Assembly (NCBI GenBank): GCA_947176615.1
Contig: CAMWRO010000044.1
Coordinates: forward strand, 1-14,361
Length of the DNA stretch: 14,361 bases
Reading direction: 5' to 3'
DNA from: an uncultured Porphyromonadaceae bacterium
GTDB lineage: Bacteria; Bacteroidota; Bacteroidia; Bacteroidales; Muribaculaceae
The stretch's first letter is position 1, and the number at the start of each line of letters is the position of its first letter. The notes beneath the pieces are model-generated. The model was not told the DNA's origin. It made no database searches and was given only the letters and a program-made list of their open reading frames with translations. Shown in pieces: positions 6,386-14,133 of the stretch. The translations under genes and the position numbers were made by a program.

Positions 6386-8188
6386 TTAATTCAGTTTGCA
6401 ATTCTCCATCTTGTCGATAGCCTCGACTCCTTGGTTGTAGACACGGTCTACCTGCGACGAGCTGTCGGGGGTATATCTGGCCATTTCACATTCGTCAAGT
6501 ACGGCTATGAGGTTGTCGGTGACTTCGGCCGGGTATCCTTTCTCACTGAGTCGGCTGACAATGTTGTCGCGCGACAATTGGGATACGGGGATTGACAGCT
6601 TGTCGGAAAGATAACCCCACACAGCGCGGAGCATCTCCTCATAAAATTTGTCGGCGTCCCCGGCATTCATGAAGCCGGCGGCTGCTTTCAGTCTCTTGCG
6701 GGCAATCTTGTTGGCTTTAGACTGGCGGCGGCCGATTATGTCGGCATGCAGCCGGGCGTTGCGGCCATAAATATATATGCCTGCGATAAGGCCGATAACG
6801 AGTAACGCGTACAGAATCCAGTAATAGGTTTTCAGTACGACCGGCTTATGTTCGCGGGAGAGGTTCTTGTCGCCCTGATGGATGTGGCGGATGTCGGTAT
6901 TCTTGGCTTCGATGTCTTTTTTCTCGGTAGAGGCCGGTGTCGAAACGCCTTTAGCCACTTTGAGATTGTAGGATGGCGTGGTCAGTGTGACATACTGTTT
7001 GGTAGACGGGTCGAAGTATACAAACTTGTCGCTGCCAATCGTAAAATCGCCCACGCTTTGCGGGACAAACGTATATTCCACCGTCATGCTGCCTGTGACA
7101 TCATTGCCTTGCACCTCGGCTTGAATATCGCTCTTGGGAGTATATTGCTCAAATTCGCTGGGGAAGTCGATAACAGGTTCTTTGACATACTTGATGTTGC
7201 CCGTACCCGATATTGTATAGATGAGCGTGGCCGGGTCATTGGTGCGGAACGAGTTCCCCACCAGTTTGGAGTCAATCGAGAAACGGCCCACGGCACCGAA
7301 AAATCCGTCGGGTTGCGGGGTGGGGAGGGGGAGAATGTTTATCGACGCACTGTTGGAACTTACCTTGATTTTTGCCTCGCGCGGCTGACGCACTTGGAAC
7401 AATCCCATGTTCACGTTGTCATATTGCACCACCGAGATGTCATAGTTGCCCGAATTGATTGTCAGCTTGCCCGATTGCTGAGGGAAGATGATGCATTTTT
7501 TGAGCAATGCTGTCATGTATTCCTGACCGTTGTAGGTCTCAATTTCGTTAAGAGAGGGCTGGAGGTCGACTTCCTGAATGAGAAATCCGTCAAAGCTCGG
7601 CTGCTTGGTCGGCATGAACGACGAGATGGAATACTTTGTGTAGAGCTTTATCGTACAGGCAATCGCCTCCTGCTCATAGGCCGAGGGTCGTGACAGGATG
7701 ATGCGCACAAACACATCGTTGGCGTTGACCTGTCGTCCTGCCGCCTGCGTGTCGGGGTCATCGATTGAGACCGGACGCTGCGACGCCGGTTTGTCACGGT
7801 CGGCACGCGGCATGACCGTAAATGACATCTGCTTGGTTGACATCTGTTTTCCGTCGACCACCACTGTCGCTGCCGGGATGGTATAGGTTCCGGCTTCTCC
7901 GGCGCGGTAAAAATAGGTAAATTCCACCGTGGAGCTTGACGAGGCTTTACCGTTGATAATCTGATAGGACTGTGATGTCGATGTCGACGGGCCGTAAAGC
8001 AGGGTGCATCCGGTTATGGGCTGCACCTTTATGTTGTTGCTGTGACCGTCGGTCAGCTTGAACGTAATCGGGAATTTGTCCCCTTCATATACGCCACGGG
8101 GCGGTTTGACCGTGAACGTTGTCTCGGCAAATGCCCCTGACAGCGTCATAGCCATTAAAAATGCCAGTATGATTCGTTTCAGTGTCAT
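6386..8188 (-). CDS. batD: BatD: membrane-anchored oxygen tolerance protein
   Basis: A 600-residue BatD with normal length. A signal peptide (1-21, ending AFA before Glu22) leads to a long periplasmic part of Ig-like beta domains (about 24-445). A single transmembrane helix lies at about 454-475 (YWILYALLVIGLIAGIYIYG), followed by basic residues and a cytosolic helical domain of about 120 residues (KFYEEMLRAVWGYL, 514-527). BatD is thought to act with the VWA proteins BatA and BatB at the inner membrane, with its beta domains in the periplasm. The gene lies 4 bp before batE and 4 bp after the shorter BatD-like gene, to which its N-terminal 220 residues are related. Its cytosolic domain resembles that of the 337-aa protein encoded earlier in the operon. 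Biochemical function is unproven. Confidence 0.92.
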   Translation of the reverse strand: MTLKRIILAFLMAMTLSGAFAETTFTVKPPRGVYEGDKFPITFKLTDGHSNNIKVQPITGCTLLYGPSTSTSQSYQIINGKASSSSTVEFTYFYRAGEAGTYTIPAATVVVDGKQMSTKQMSFTVMPRADRDKPASQRPVSIDDPDTQAAGRQVNANDVFVRIILSRPSAYEQEAIACTIKLYTKYSISSFMPTKQPSFDGFLIQEVDLQPSLNEIETYNGQEYMTALLKKCIIFPQQSGKLTINSGNYDISVVQYDNVNMGLFQVRQPREAKIKVSSNSASINILPLPTPQPDGFFGAVGRFSIDSKLVGNSFRTNDPATLIYTISGTGNIKYVKEPVIDFPSEFEQYTPKSDIQAEVQGNDVTGSMTVEYTFVPQSVGDFTIGSDKFVYFDPSTKQYVTLTTPSYNLKVAKGVSTPASTEKKDIEAKNTDIRHIHQGDKNLSREHKPVVLKTYYWILYALLVIGLIAGIYIYGRNARLHADIIGRRQSKANKIARKRLKAAAGFMNAGDADKFYEEMLRAVWGYLSDKLSIPVSQLSRDNIVSRLSEKGYPAEVTDNLIAVLDECEMARYTPDSSSQVDRVYNQGVEAIDKMENCKLN

Positions 8189-8192
8189 AGTT

Positions 8193-9140
8193 CTATATTG
8201 TAATAGGTGAAACGTGTCGTGACATGTCGTCTGTCATGACATATATTATATTTTCGTCCGGTTCTCTGTTAAACTCGGGTTTTTTCTCGGGTTTGGGCTT
8301 GACTGACTGACGTGACTCCCCGGGCGATGATTTCTCTACATCGAGAGTCACGCCGGTCGGTGTGAACGCAAACCGTCTTTGCGCACTCGGTTGTGAAAAG
8401 AAAAACGGGTCACGGCTGCCTCGATAATCAGGCGCGATACCGTAGCATCCCGGATCGATTTTGATTTTTCCGGTGCGCGCAGGGGTGAGAACATAACGCT
8501 CTATAATCCACACTCCATATACCGTTCCGTCGATAACTTCCTCACCGATGCGCTCGGGGCCGGTGGGGACACGTTCAATATTGCAGTCTTTTGCAGCCGG
8601 ATAACGGTAAGCGGCATAATCGTCAAGCATCCATCGTGAGAAGAGAATGACTGACAGCGTGACCGGTTCTCCGACGGCGGCATGTTGGGCCGACAGGTCC
8701 AGTTTCATGAATATGTCACCCTGCGCCGGAGTCGAGTTATCTGTGCCAGTGACAGTAATCAGTCCGCTGTTGGACTTGAATTTGTCGTTCCCTAATTTGG
8801 TCGAAGCCGGATTGACGGTATATCGTCCCGTCTTGTCGGCACGGTAGGTGTAGACATACCTGCTGTATCTGACATAGTCGGTATTGGTCCACGGGTTGTG
8901 GGAATATCTCACTTCGCTTTGCGGCTCGGCCACGGCGAGCAGTGTGCAGCCATTGGGTGATGCAACCTCGATTGAAGGGACGGCCTCGGTATGTGATACG
9001 ATCTGATAGGCAATCTGAAACACTTCTCCGACACAGACCTCGCTATTGGGAATCTGCATGGTTATCGGTGACTCGTTGGCCGAGGCACTGAATCCGGCGA
9101 TTCCCAATATCATGGTTAATATAATCGACAGGTGTTTCAT
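8193..9140 (-). CDS. short BatD-like periplasmic protein (batD paralogue)
   Basis: A 315-residue protein with a signal peptide (about 1-21, ending ASA before Asn22) and two predicted beta domains. It matches the first half of BatD in order: NGCTLL versus TGCTLL, YVYTYRADKTGRYTVNPAS versus FTYFYRAGEAGTYTIPAAT, then GDIFMKLDLS versus NDVFVRIILS at the start of the second domain. It stops after about residue 270 with a charged, Pro/Lys-rich tail (KPKPEKKPEF) and has no transmembrane helix or cytosolic domain, so it should be soluble in the periplasm or bound to partners. It lies 33 bp after batC and 4 bp before batD. The reading frame is intact, so this looks like a functional paralogue rather than a broken copy. 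Relationship to BatD is clear by eye; function is inferred. Confidence 0.82.
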   Translation of the reverse strand: MKHLSIILTMILGIAGFSASANESPITMQIPNSEVCVGEVFQIAYQIVSHTEAVPSIEVASPNGCTLLAVAEPQSEVRYSHNPWTNTDYVRYSRYVYTYRADKTGRYTVNPASTKLGNDKFKSNSGLITVTGTDNSTPAQGDIFMKLDLSAQHAAVGEPVTLSVILFSRWMLDDYAAYRYPAAKDCNIERVPTGPERIGEEVIDGTVYGVWIIERYVLTPARTGKIKIDPGCYGIAPDYRGSRDPFFFSQPSAQRRFAFTPTGVTLDVEKSSPGESRQSVKPKPEKKPEFNREPDENIIYVMTDDMSRHVSPITI

Positions 9141-9173
9141 ATAATCATATAATCGTTTAAGCGTTTTACCAAG

Positions 9174-9986
9174 TTACCAAGGGTTGGTCACGGCACGACG
9201 GGACGGTGCTCCGTTTTTGCGTTTTTCAGCATTGACGCGGGCACGGGTCGCATTTTCCTCGTTCTCCATCGTTTTCAGGATTTTTTGAGCATTTTCAGGA
9301 CTGATTCCTCCCTGCTGTTGCTGCTGAGGCTGTTGTTTTTGATCCTGAGGTTGCTGCTGTTGTTGCTGCTGGTCTTGGTCTTTGTTCTGCTCGTCCTTGT
9401 TCTGGTCTTTATTTTGGTCGTTTTTGTCTTGGTTTTTGTTTTGGTCCTGATTCTTGTCCTGATCTTGGTTCTGATCCTGATTCTGCTGGTTTTGGTCCTG
9501 ATTCTGATCTTGGTTCTGCTGTTCTTCAAGACGTTTTTGGGCCAGTCGCAGATTTTCGCGGGCGTGGTCATTGTCAGGATTGCGACGCAAGGCGTTCTTG
9601 TAGTTGTCTATCGCTTGGGCATAGTTTTGCTCGTTGAAAGCGAGGTTGCCCATGTTATAGAAAGATTTTTCAGCGATGGAGATATTCTCGGCATCGCGGG
9701 CAAGGCCCTGCAGTATCGAAATCGCCTCCTTGGCGGTTTCTCCCGTGGCGTTTCCTTGTCGCAGAAGCGATGCCGCAAGATTGAACCGGGCAATTTCGTT
9801 CATCGCGTTTTCTTCGAGAGCCTTGCGGTAGGCGACCTCGGCCTCTGCAAATCGCTTGTCGCGGTAAAGATTGTTGCCGTCAACGATGTAATTGCGCTCG
9901 TGACGTGTCGATTCGGCCTTACCGGCTGCGTGAACAGCGGGTATGGCGAGGACACATGCCAGCAGGTAGGTTGCAATCTTTTTCAT
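9174..9986 (-). CDS. batC: BatC: TPR protein with D/Q/N/K-rich tract
   Basis: A 270-residue exported TPR protein. The signal peptide is residues 1-20 (AVHA before Ala21). TPR units span about 32-65 and 105-150 (FYNMGNLAFNEQNYAQAIDNYKNALRR region). Residues 154-226 are almost purely Asp, Gln, Asn and Lys, ending in poly-Gln, and the C-terminus has the conserved BatC helix SPENAQKILKTMENEE. An AGGAG sequence lies about 10 nt upstream of the ATG, one of the few clear Shine-Dalgarno sites in the window, and the start overlaps the batB stop as ATGA, so the two are translationally coupled. BatC probably scaffolds the Bat complex on the periplasmic side. The low-complexity tract probably forms a flexible linker. 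Confidence 0.9.
   Translation of the reverse strand: MKKIATYLLACVLAIPAVHAAGKAESTRHERNYIVDGNNLYRDKRFAEAEVAYRKALEENAMNEIARFNLAASLLRQGNATGETAKEAISILQGLARDAENISIAEKSFYNMGNLAFNEQNYAQAIDNYKNALRRNPDNDHARENLRLAQKRLEEQQNQDQNQDQNQQNQDQNQDQDKNQDQNKNQDKNDQNKDQNKDEQNKDQDQQQQQQQPQDQKQQPQQQQQGGISPENAQKILKTMENEENATRARVNAEKRKNGAPSRRAVTNPW
9309..9527 (-). repeat. imperfect short tandem repeat encoding the DQNK tract of BatC
   Basis: About 219 bp made of degenerate hexamer and 12-mer units reading AAC-CAG-GAT or AAG-AAC-CAG-GAC on the coding strand. They encode residues 154-226 of BatC, nearly all D, Q, N and K, with Glu appearing only twice. Codons alternate (CAG/CAA, AAC/AAT, GAT/GAC), so the repeat is imperfect at DNA level. 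Units are in multiples of three bases, so length changes would keep the frame. Confidence 0.85.
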
Positions 9987-11047
9987 TTTTCCTGTTCTCC
10001 TTTCTTGTTAGAGAAGAATTCATATTGCTTGAGCCACGATATTTTGCGGGTTACGACGAAACAGTCAGCGACAAGGAGTATCAGCGCTATCCATGCCACG
10101 ATGGGGAACTGCTCTGACTGGGGGGAGAATGTCTTGCGCTCATATTCGGTCTTGGAAAGAGTGTCAAGTTTCGTGTCAATATCGGTGACCGCTGATGAAG
10201 ACGCGCCGTTGACATATATGCCGTCACCGGCGTGTGCGATTTCCTGAGCCGTTTTTTCATCGAGGTGGGTCACAACCTCGTTGCCTGTGTCATCGGTCAT
10301 GTATCGGTTGTTTCCAAGCGGGATTCGGGCGCCGCGCGGTGTTCCCAGACCGATTACATCGACCTGTATCCCGGCGTTTGCAGCCTGTTTGGCCGCTTCG
10401 ACGGCATTGTCTTCAAAGTTCTCGCCGTCAGTAATGACGATAATTGCTTTTTGAAATTTATCGTCGGGAGTAAAGGAGTTCATTGCCATGTCAAGGGCTG
10501 CCCCGATAGCGGTTCCCTGAGTCGGGACCATATCGGTAGTGATGCCGTTGAGAAACATTTTGGCCGATATGTAATCCGATGTAATCGGGAGCTGAGTGTA
10601 GGCGTCGCCGGCAAATACGATTAGACCGACTTTGTCGTCAGTCATTTTGTCGATGAGCTTTTCAAGAATATGCTTGGCGCGTTGCAGGCGGCTCAGTCCC
10701 CGGTCATCGTCGGTCGACGAGGCGAGCATGGAATTGGAAACGTCAAGGCATATCATCACTTCGATACCTCTCGTGGTCTTGGTCTCGGCTGCATCGTCGT
10801 CCAGTCCGCCGGTCGCACGGGGGCGGGCGATAAGTATGACAAGGACTGCCAAGATGACAAGGGCAAATGAGATTTTGACCCAAGGCATGTATTTTGACAT
10901 TTCAGGCATCAGATGGGCCAGTACATCGGGACGGCCATACTTGGCTATCTTGCGCCGACGGGCAAATCGCGCGAGCAGAAAAATTCCCGCAGCCGCCGGT
11001 ACCAGTAGCAGCAGATATAAGAATATAGGGTTGGCAAAGCTGATCAT
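9983..11047 (-). CDS. batB: BatB: membrane von Willebrand factor A protein
   Basis: A 354-residue VWA protein anchored in the inner membrane. Hydrophobic segments lie at about 7-27 and 58-75 before the VWA domain and at about 314-333 after it. The MIDAS metal site is complete: DVSNS at 102-106, the downstream Thr in TQGTAIG (176-182) and TDGEN at 206-210. NPIFLYLLLLVPAA at the N-terminus is typical of the BatA/BatB family. It begins 12 bp after batA and overlaps batC by 4 nt. VWA proteins of this type are thought to pair with MoxR ATPases, the metal site binding a partner protein. Assignment as BatB rather than BatA rests on gene order and on the BatB-like RARP-R-A-T-G-G linker and length. 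Confidence 0.92.
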   Translation of the reverse strand: MISFANPIFLYLLLLVPAAAGIFLLARFARRRKIAKYGRPDVLAHLMPEMSKYMPWVKISFALVILAVLVILIARPRATGGLDDDAAETKTTRGIEVMICLDVSNSMLASSTDDDRGLSRLQRAKHILEKLIDKMTDDKVGLIVFAGDAYTQLPITSDYISAKMFLNGITTDMVPTQGTAIGAALDMAMNSFTPDDKFQKAIIVITDGENFEDNAVEAAKQAANAGIQVDVIGLGTPRGARIPLGNNRYMTDDTGNEVVTHLDEKTAQEIAHAGDGIYVNGASSSAVTDIDTKLDTLSKTEYERKTFSPQSEQFPIVAWIALILLVADCFVVTRKISWLKQYEFFSNKKGEQEK

Positions 11048-11059
11048 GACGTTCTGTTT

Positions 11060-12046
11060 TTAAGGGATTGAACGCAATATTGTGTATCGCAATACAATTA
11101 TGAGGCTGAAAAGCGCAAGGGCGGCTATGCCCCACGGCAGGTAATCGTCTTCAGTGCTTGTGAAATCGCGAGTGTCCATTTTGGTCGTTTCAAGTTTGTC
11201 GATTTCGGCAAAAATTTCGGCGAGCACGTTGTTGCCGGTCGCACGGAAGTATTTGCCGCCTGTGGTCTCGGCAATGTTGCGGAGTGTCGCCTCGTCAATG
11301 ACAACGGGAAGGTTGACATATTCGATGCGTCCAAACATGTTTTCCTGAGGGTAGGGGGCGGTGCCGTTGGTGCCGATGCCGATAGTGTAGACCTTTATGC
11401 CCATCTGCTTGGCAATTTCGGCGGCGGTCATCGGTGCGACGTTGCCGGTGTTGTTGGAACCGTCGGTGAGCAGGATGATGCTTTTGGATTTTGCCTTGCC
11501 GTCCTTGATGCGGTTGATGGATGTGGCGAGACCGTCACCGATAGCGGTGCCGTCCTGAAGCATCCCCATTTTAATGTCGTTGATATAGTTGGCGATTACC
11601 GAGCGGTCTGTTGTCATCGGGATTGCCGTGAAACTCTCGGCAGCGAAGATTACCACTCCGATGTTGTCGCCGTCGCGTCCCGAGACAAATTTTGCCGCGA
11701 CATCCTTGGCTGCCTCAAAGCGGTCAGGCTTGAAGTCGCGGGCGAGCATACTGGTCGAGATGTCAAGCGCGAGAACGATGTCGGTTCCTTCGACCGACGA
11801 TGTGTGCCATGAATCGCGGGTCTGAGGACGGGCGAGAATTATGATTATACACCCGATTACCCCGAGCTGCATGACAAACAACAGGTGGGTCAGATATTCT
11901 TTCCACGAGCGCGGAAGCCGGGCCACAGGCGCGGTCGTCGACACCTCCATCGAGGCGTAGAGATTGCGCCGTTTCCATATGTACCACGCGATTAGCGGGA
12001 TAAAGAGGAGAAAGAGCCACAGATAGGCGGGATGTGCGAGGAGCAT
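11060..12046 (-). CDS. batA: BatA: membrane von Willebrand factor A protein
   Basis: A 328-residue VWA membrane protein. The N-terminus HPAYLWLFLLFIPLIAWYIWKRR gives a first helix (about 8-24); a second lies at about 54-72 and a third at 305-321. The VWA domain has a complete MIDAS: DISTS at 95-99, the Thr in DGTAIGDG (165-172) and TDGSNN at 194-199. It starts 2 bp after the upstream gene stop and ends 12 bp before batB. Together with BatB it gives the operon two membrane VWA proteins that probably form a hetero-complex, an arrangement usual for Bacteroidota. The substrate is unknown. Confidence 0.93.
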   Translation of the reverse strand: MLLAHPAYLWLFLLFIPLIAWYIWKRRNLYASMEVSTTAPVARLPRSWKEYLTHLLFVMQLGVIGCIIIILARPQTRDSWHTSSVEGTDIVLALDISTSMLARDFKPDRFEAAKDVAAKFVSGRDGDNIGVVIFAAESFTAIPMTTDRSVIANYINDIKMGMLQDGTAIGDGLATSINRIKDGKAKSKSIILLTDGSNNTGNVAPMTAAEIAKQMGIKVYTIGIGTNGTAPYPQENMFGRIEYVNLPVVIDEATLRNIAETTGGKYFRATGNNVLAEIFAEIDKLETTKMDTRDFTSTEDDYLPWGIAALALFSLIIVLRYTILRSIP

Positions 12047-12048
12047 GG

Positions 12049-13062
12049 CTACTGTTCTTTATTTACGGGTTGTTCAACATCATTGTTATCACTGTCAGTT
12101 TCCCCTTCTTCGGGATTCTCGGGGAGGGGAACAGGCTTGGTGTCTTCGACAAACTGCATTGCCGAGTTGAATGCCTGCACGTTGTCGTCGGGGAGCGGGC
12201 GCACTTTGGCAAACTTCACAAAGTCGGCGATTTCAAGCACGCGGTGCATGTAGCGTCGCGGCAGGCGGGTTTCTTCGTTATGCTCAAGCGAGTGTAGAAT
12301 CTGAGTGGATGTCATCTCCATAGCGTTTATGCCGAAACGGCGCTGGAGATAGTTGCGCAGAATATCGGTCAGGCGCGTGTAGTATTCTTTTTCTCGTCCT
12401 TGCTCACACAATTTTTCCTCACGCAGCGTGGTCAGGTTGCCGACAGCCTCGTCATAGGGGGACACAGGGTTGATTTTCGGCCCTTCCTCCACGTTCTTTT
12501 TGCGGGTAAAGTACCAGATACCCCATGCGGCGAGGGCGAGAACGACAATAACGGCAAGAATCCACAGTCCGTAATCAACAATGAAATCGGGAAGATAGTC
12601 TATAAACTTGCGGTCTACATCGCTGATGTCGGCATAGTCGTGGATTGTCTGCAACGTGTCGACAGGGACGGGGAGCACTTTCAGTACAAGACGGTTGGAG
12701 GCGATGGTTTCGCCTGACGCCACATATTTTACAGGATTGAGACGGTACACGCCCGAGTCAAACGATTGCAGCATCAGAGTGCGGTTGATTTCGATGCGCC
12801 CGGGCGACACGGTTGTCGTGTCGTCTTTCACTGTTTCACGAATCTCGACATTGCCACATATCGAGTCGGCCGGAATCAGCAGTTGCCCGGCCGGGTTCTC
12901 GTCGGTGACAAGCTGGATGTGCAGCGGGGTGAGTTTCCCCATCAGCACATAGACTGAGTCCATCGACGTGGTGAGTGTCGTGTTGCCGCCGCTGGCAGGG
13001 ATAGCCGAAACTGTCGCAAGCAGCAGAACTAACGTTAGGTATATGCGGCTTAAATATCTCAT
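12049..13062 (-). CDS. single-pass membrane protein of the Bat operon (DUF4381-like C-terminal domain)
   Basis: A 337-residue protein with a signal sequence (about 1-24, ending IPASG), a periplasmic beta-rich region (about 28-133), one transmembrane helix at about 165-186 (YGLWILAVIVVLALAAWGIWYF), and a cytosolic helical domain (about 200-308; EYYTRLTDILRNYLQRRFG) that resembles DUF4381-type domains. The last 30 residues are acidic and disordered. It lies between DUF58 (35 bp) and batA (2 bp). Bacteroidota Bat operons commonly carry a protein here, but it has no agreed name known to me. Its topology matches BatD. The DUF number is recalled from family features, not from a search. Confidence 0.8.
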   Translation of the reverse strand: MRYLSRIYLTLVLLLATVSAIPASGGNTTLTTSMDSVYVLMGKLTPLHIQLVTDENPAGQLLIPADSICGNVEIRETVKDDTTTVSPGRIEINRTLMLQSFDSGVYRLNPVKYVASGETIASNRLVLKVLPVPVDTLQTIHDYADISDVDRKFIDYLPDFIVDYGLWILAVIVVLALAAWGIWYFTRKKNVEEGPKINPVSPYDEAVGNLTTLREEKLCEQGREKEYYTRLTDILRNYLQRRFGINAMEMTSTQILHSLEHNEETRLPRRYMHRVLEIADFVKFAKVRPLPDDNVQAFNSAMQFVEDTKPVPLPENPEEGETDSDNNDVEQPVNKEQ

Positions 13063-13097
13063 ATCTCTTTGTCCTATATAGTTAAAACGGTTGACGC

Positions 13098-13973
13098 TTA
13101 TCTGACTCCGCGGTTTTTGAACAATGCCATCAGTGACTGCACAAAGTCCTCGTCGGTAGCGATTGAAGCAAAATCAACCCGGCAGTGGCGCAAGGTCTCG
13201 GTCATTGCCTGCTGACGTTCATACCACCATTTGTTATACGTTTTCCTGACCTTTGACGATGATGTGTCAATCCAGCGGCTGGCCCCGGTTTCAAGGTCGG
13301 TGACACGCATGAAACCGACATCGGGCAACGATGCGTCGCGCTTGTCATAAACCTGAACGGCTATTATGTCATGCCGGTTACAAGCAATGGTAAGCTGCTT
13401 GGAATAGTCATGGCTGTCAATGAAGTCGGAAATCAGGAATGTCGTGCAGCGTTTTTTCAGCGCGTCGGTGAAGTAGCGCAGCACGACCGATATGTCAGTA
13501 CCGTGGCTCTCGGGCGTGAAGTCGAGCAATTCGCGTATAATCAGCAGGATGTGTTTCTTGCCTTTCTTCGGGGGGATGAATTTCTCGATTTTGTCAGAGA
13601 AGAATATGACTCCGATTTTGTCATTGTTGGTGATGGCCGAATAGGCGAGAGTTGCCGCTATCTCGGCAATCATTTCGCGTTTTTCCTCTCCGACTGCACC
13701 GAAAAGACGGCTTCGCGATACATCGACGAGCAGCATTACGGTCAACTCGCGTTCTTCCTCATAGACTTTTACATAAGGGTGGTTGTGACGCGCCGTCACG
13801 TTCCAGTCGATGTCGCGCACATCGTCGCCATACTGGTATTCGCGCACCTCCGAGAAAGTCATGCCGCGACCCTTGAAGGCCGTATGATACTCTCCCGCAA
13901 AAATATTCTGTGAAAGTCCGCGGGTCTTGATATCAATTTTTCTTACTCGTTTAAGCAGTTCGTTTGCTTCCAT
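13098..13973 (-). CDS. DUF58 domain protein with MIDAS-type motif
   Basis: A 291-residue cytosolic DUF58 protein without membrane segments. The N-terminal family signature is intact: GEYHTAFKGRGMTFSEVREY (27-46), then GDDVRDIDWNVTARH (49-63). A VWA-like fold follows, with DVSRS at 84-88, HGTD at 157-160 and SDF at 182-184, the three places expected to hold metal-binding residues. DUF58 genes are regularly next to moxR, and here it sits directly after it, separated by 160 bp with a strong hairpin. It probably acts as the adaptor between the MoxR ATPase and the membrane VWA proteins. Length is typical. Function is known only from such neighbour relationships. Confidence 0.93.
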   Translation of the reverse strand: MEANELLKRVRKIDIKTRGLSQNIFAGEYHTAFKGRGMTFSEVREYQYGDDVRDIDWNVTARHNHPYVKVYEEERELTVMLLVDVSRSRLFGAVGEEKREMIAEIAATLAYSAITNNDKIGVIFFSDKIEKFIPPKKGKKHILLIIRELLDFTPESHGTDISVVLRYFTDALKKRCTTFLISDFIDSHDYSKQLTIACNRHDIIAVQVYDKRDASLPDVGFMRVTDLETGASRWIDTSSSKVRKTYNKWWYERQQAMTETLRHCRVDFASIATDEDFVQSLMALFKNRGVR

Positions 13974-14049
13974 TTGGGGATGTGGTGCTTTCAGTTGACG
14001 TTGCAGAGGGGAGATTGTAATTACATTTTTATGATAAACAAGTCAGAGT

Positions 14050-14116
14050 GACAGAAAGATACACGGGAACGATGAAAAAATTGTGATTTTTTAGATTCCC
14101 CTGTATCCGTTCTGTC
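14050..14116 (-). other. long imperfect hairpin between moxR and DUF58
   Basis: Arms 14050-14069 and 14096-14116 pair over 18 bp: seven bp (GACAGAA with TTCTGTC), a 1x2 internal loop, six bp (GATACA with TGTATC), one mismatch, then five bp (GGGAA with TTCCC). The loop adds a further stem, AAAAAAT (14075-14081) with ATTTTTT (14086-14092). In moxR transcripts it is not followed by a T-run (ACTCTGACTTG follows), so a plain intrinsic terminator is unlikely. It may attenuate or stabilise RNA between the two genes. The rest of the 160-bp gap (13974-14133) shows nothing else clear. Confidence 0.65.
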
Positions 14117-14133
14117 TCAATATCGGAGATTTA

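Noticed and set aside
6848..7693. Plus-strand 281-residue open frame
   Set aside because: Lies wholly antisense to batD, has no recognisable domain, and batD is a clear full-length family member.
9309..9527. CRISPR-like or non-coding tandem array
   Set aside because: Units are 6-12 bp, degenerate and in frame within batC; there are no spacers.
9285..10247. Plus-strand 320-residue open frame full of Leu and Val
   Set aside because: It is the antisense of the BatC DQNK repeat and the end of batB. The Leu/Val richness is what complementary D/Q/N/K codons give; the opposite frame has signal peptide, TPRs and operon context.
13974..14049. Separate promoter for DUF58 and the bat genes
   Set aside because: A TTG with a TACAATCT about 19 nt later is present, but the -7 match is poor, so I do not list it.
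14070..14095. Intrinsic terminator formed by the A6/T6 loop of the moxR-DUF58 hairpin
   Set aside because: An AT-only stem is too weak to terminate alone, and the stronger outer stem is not followed by Ts.
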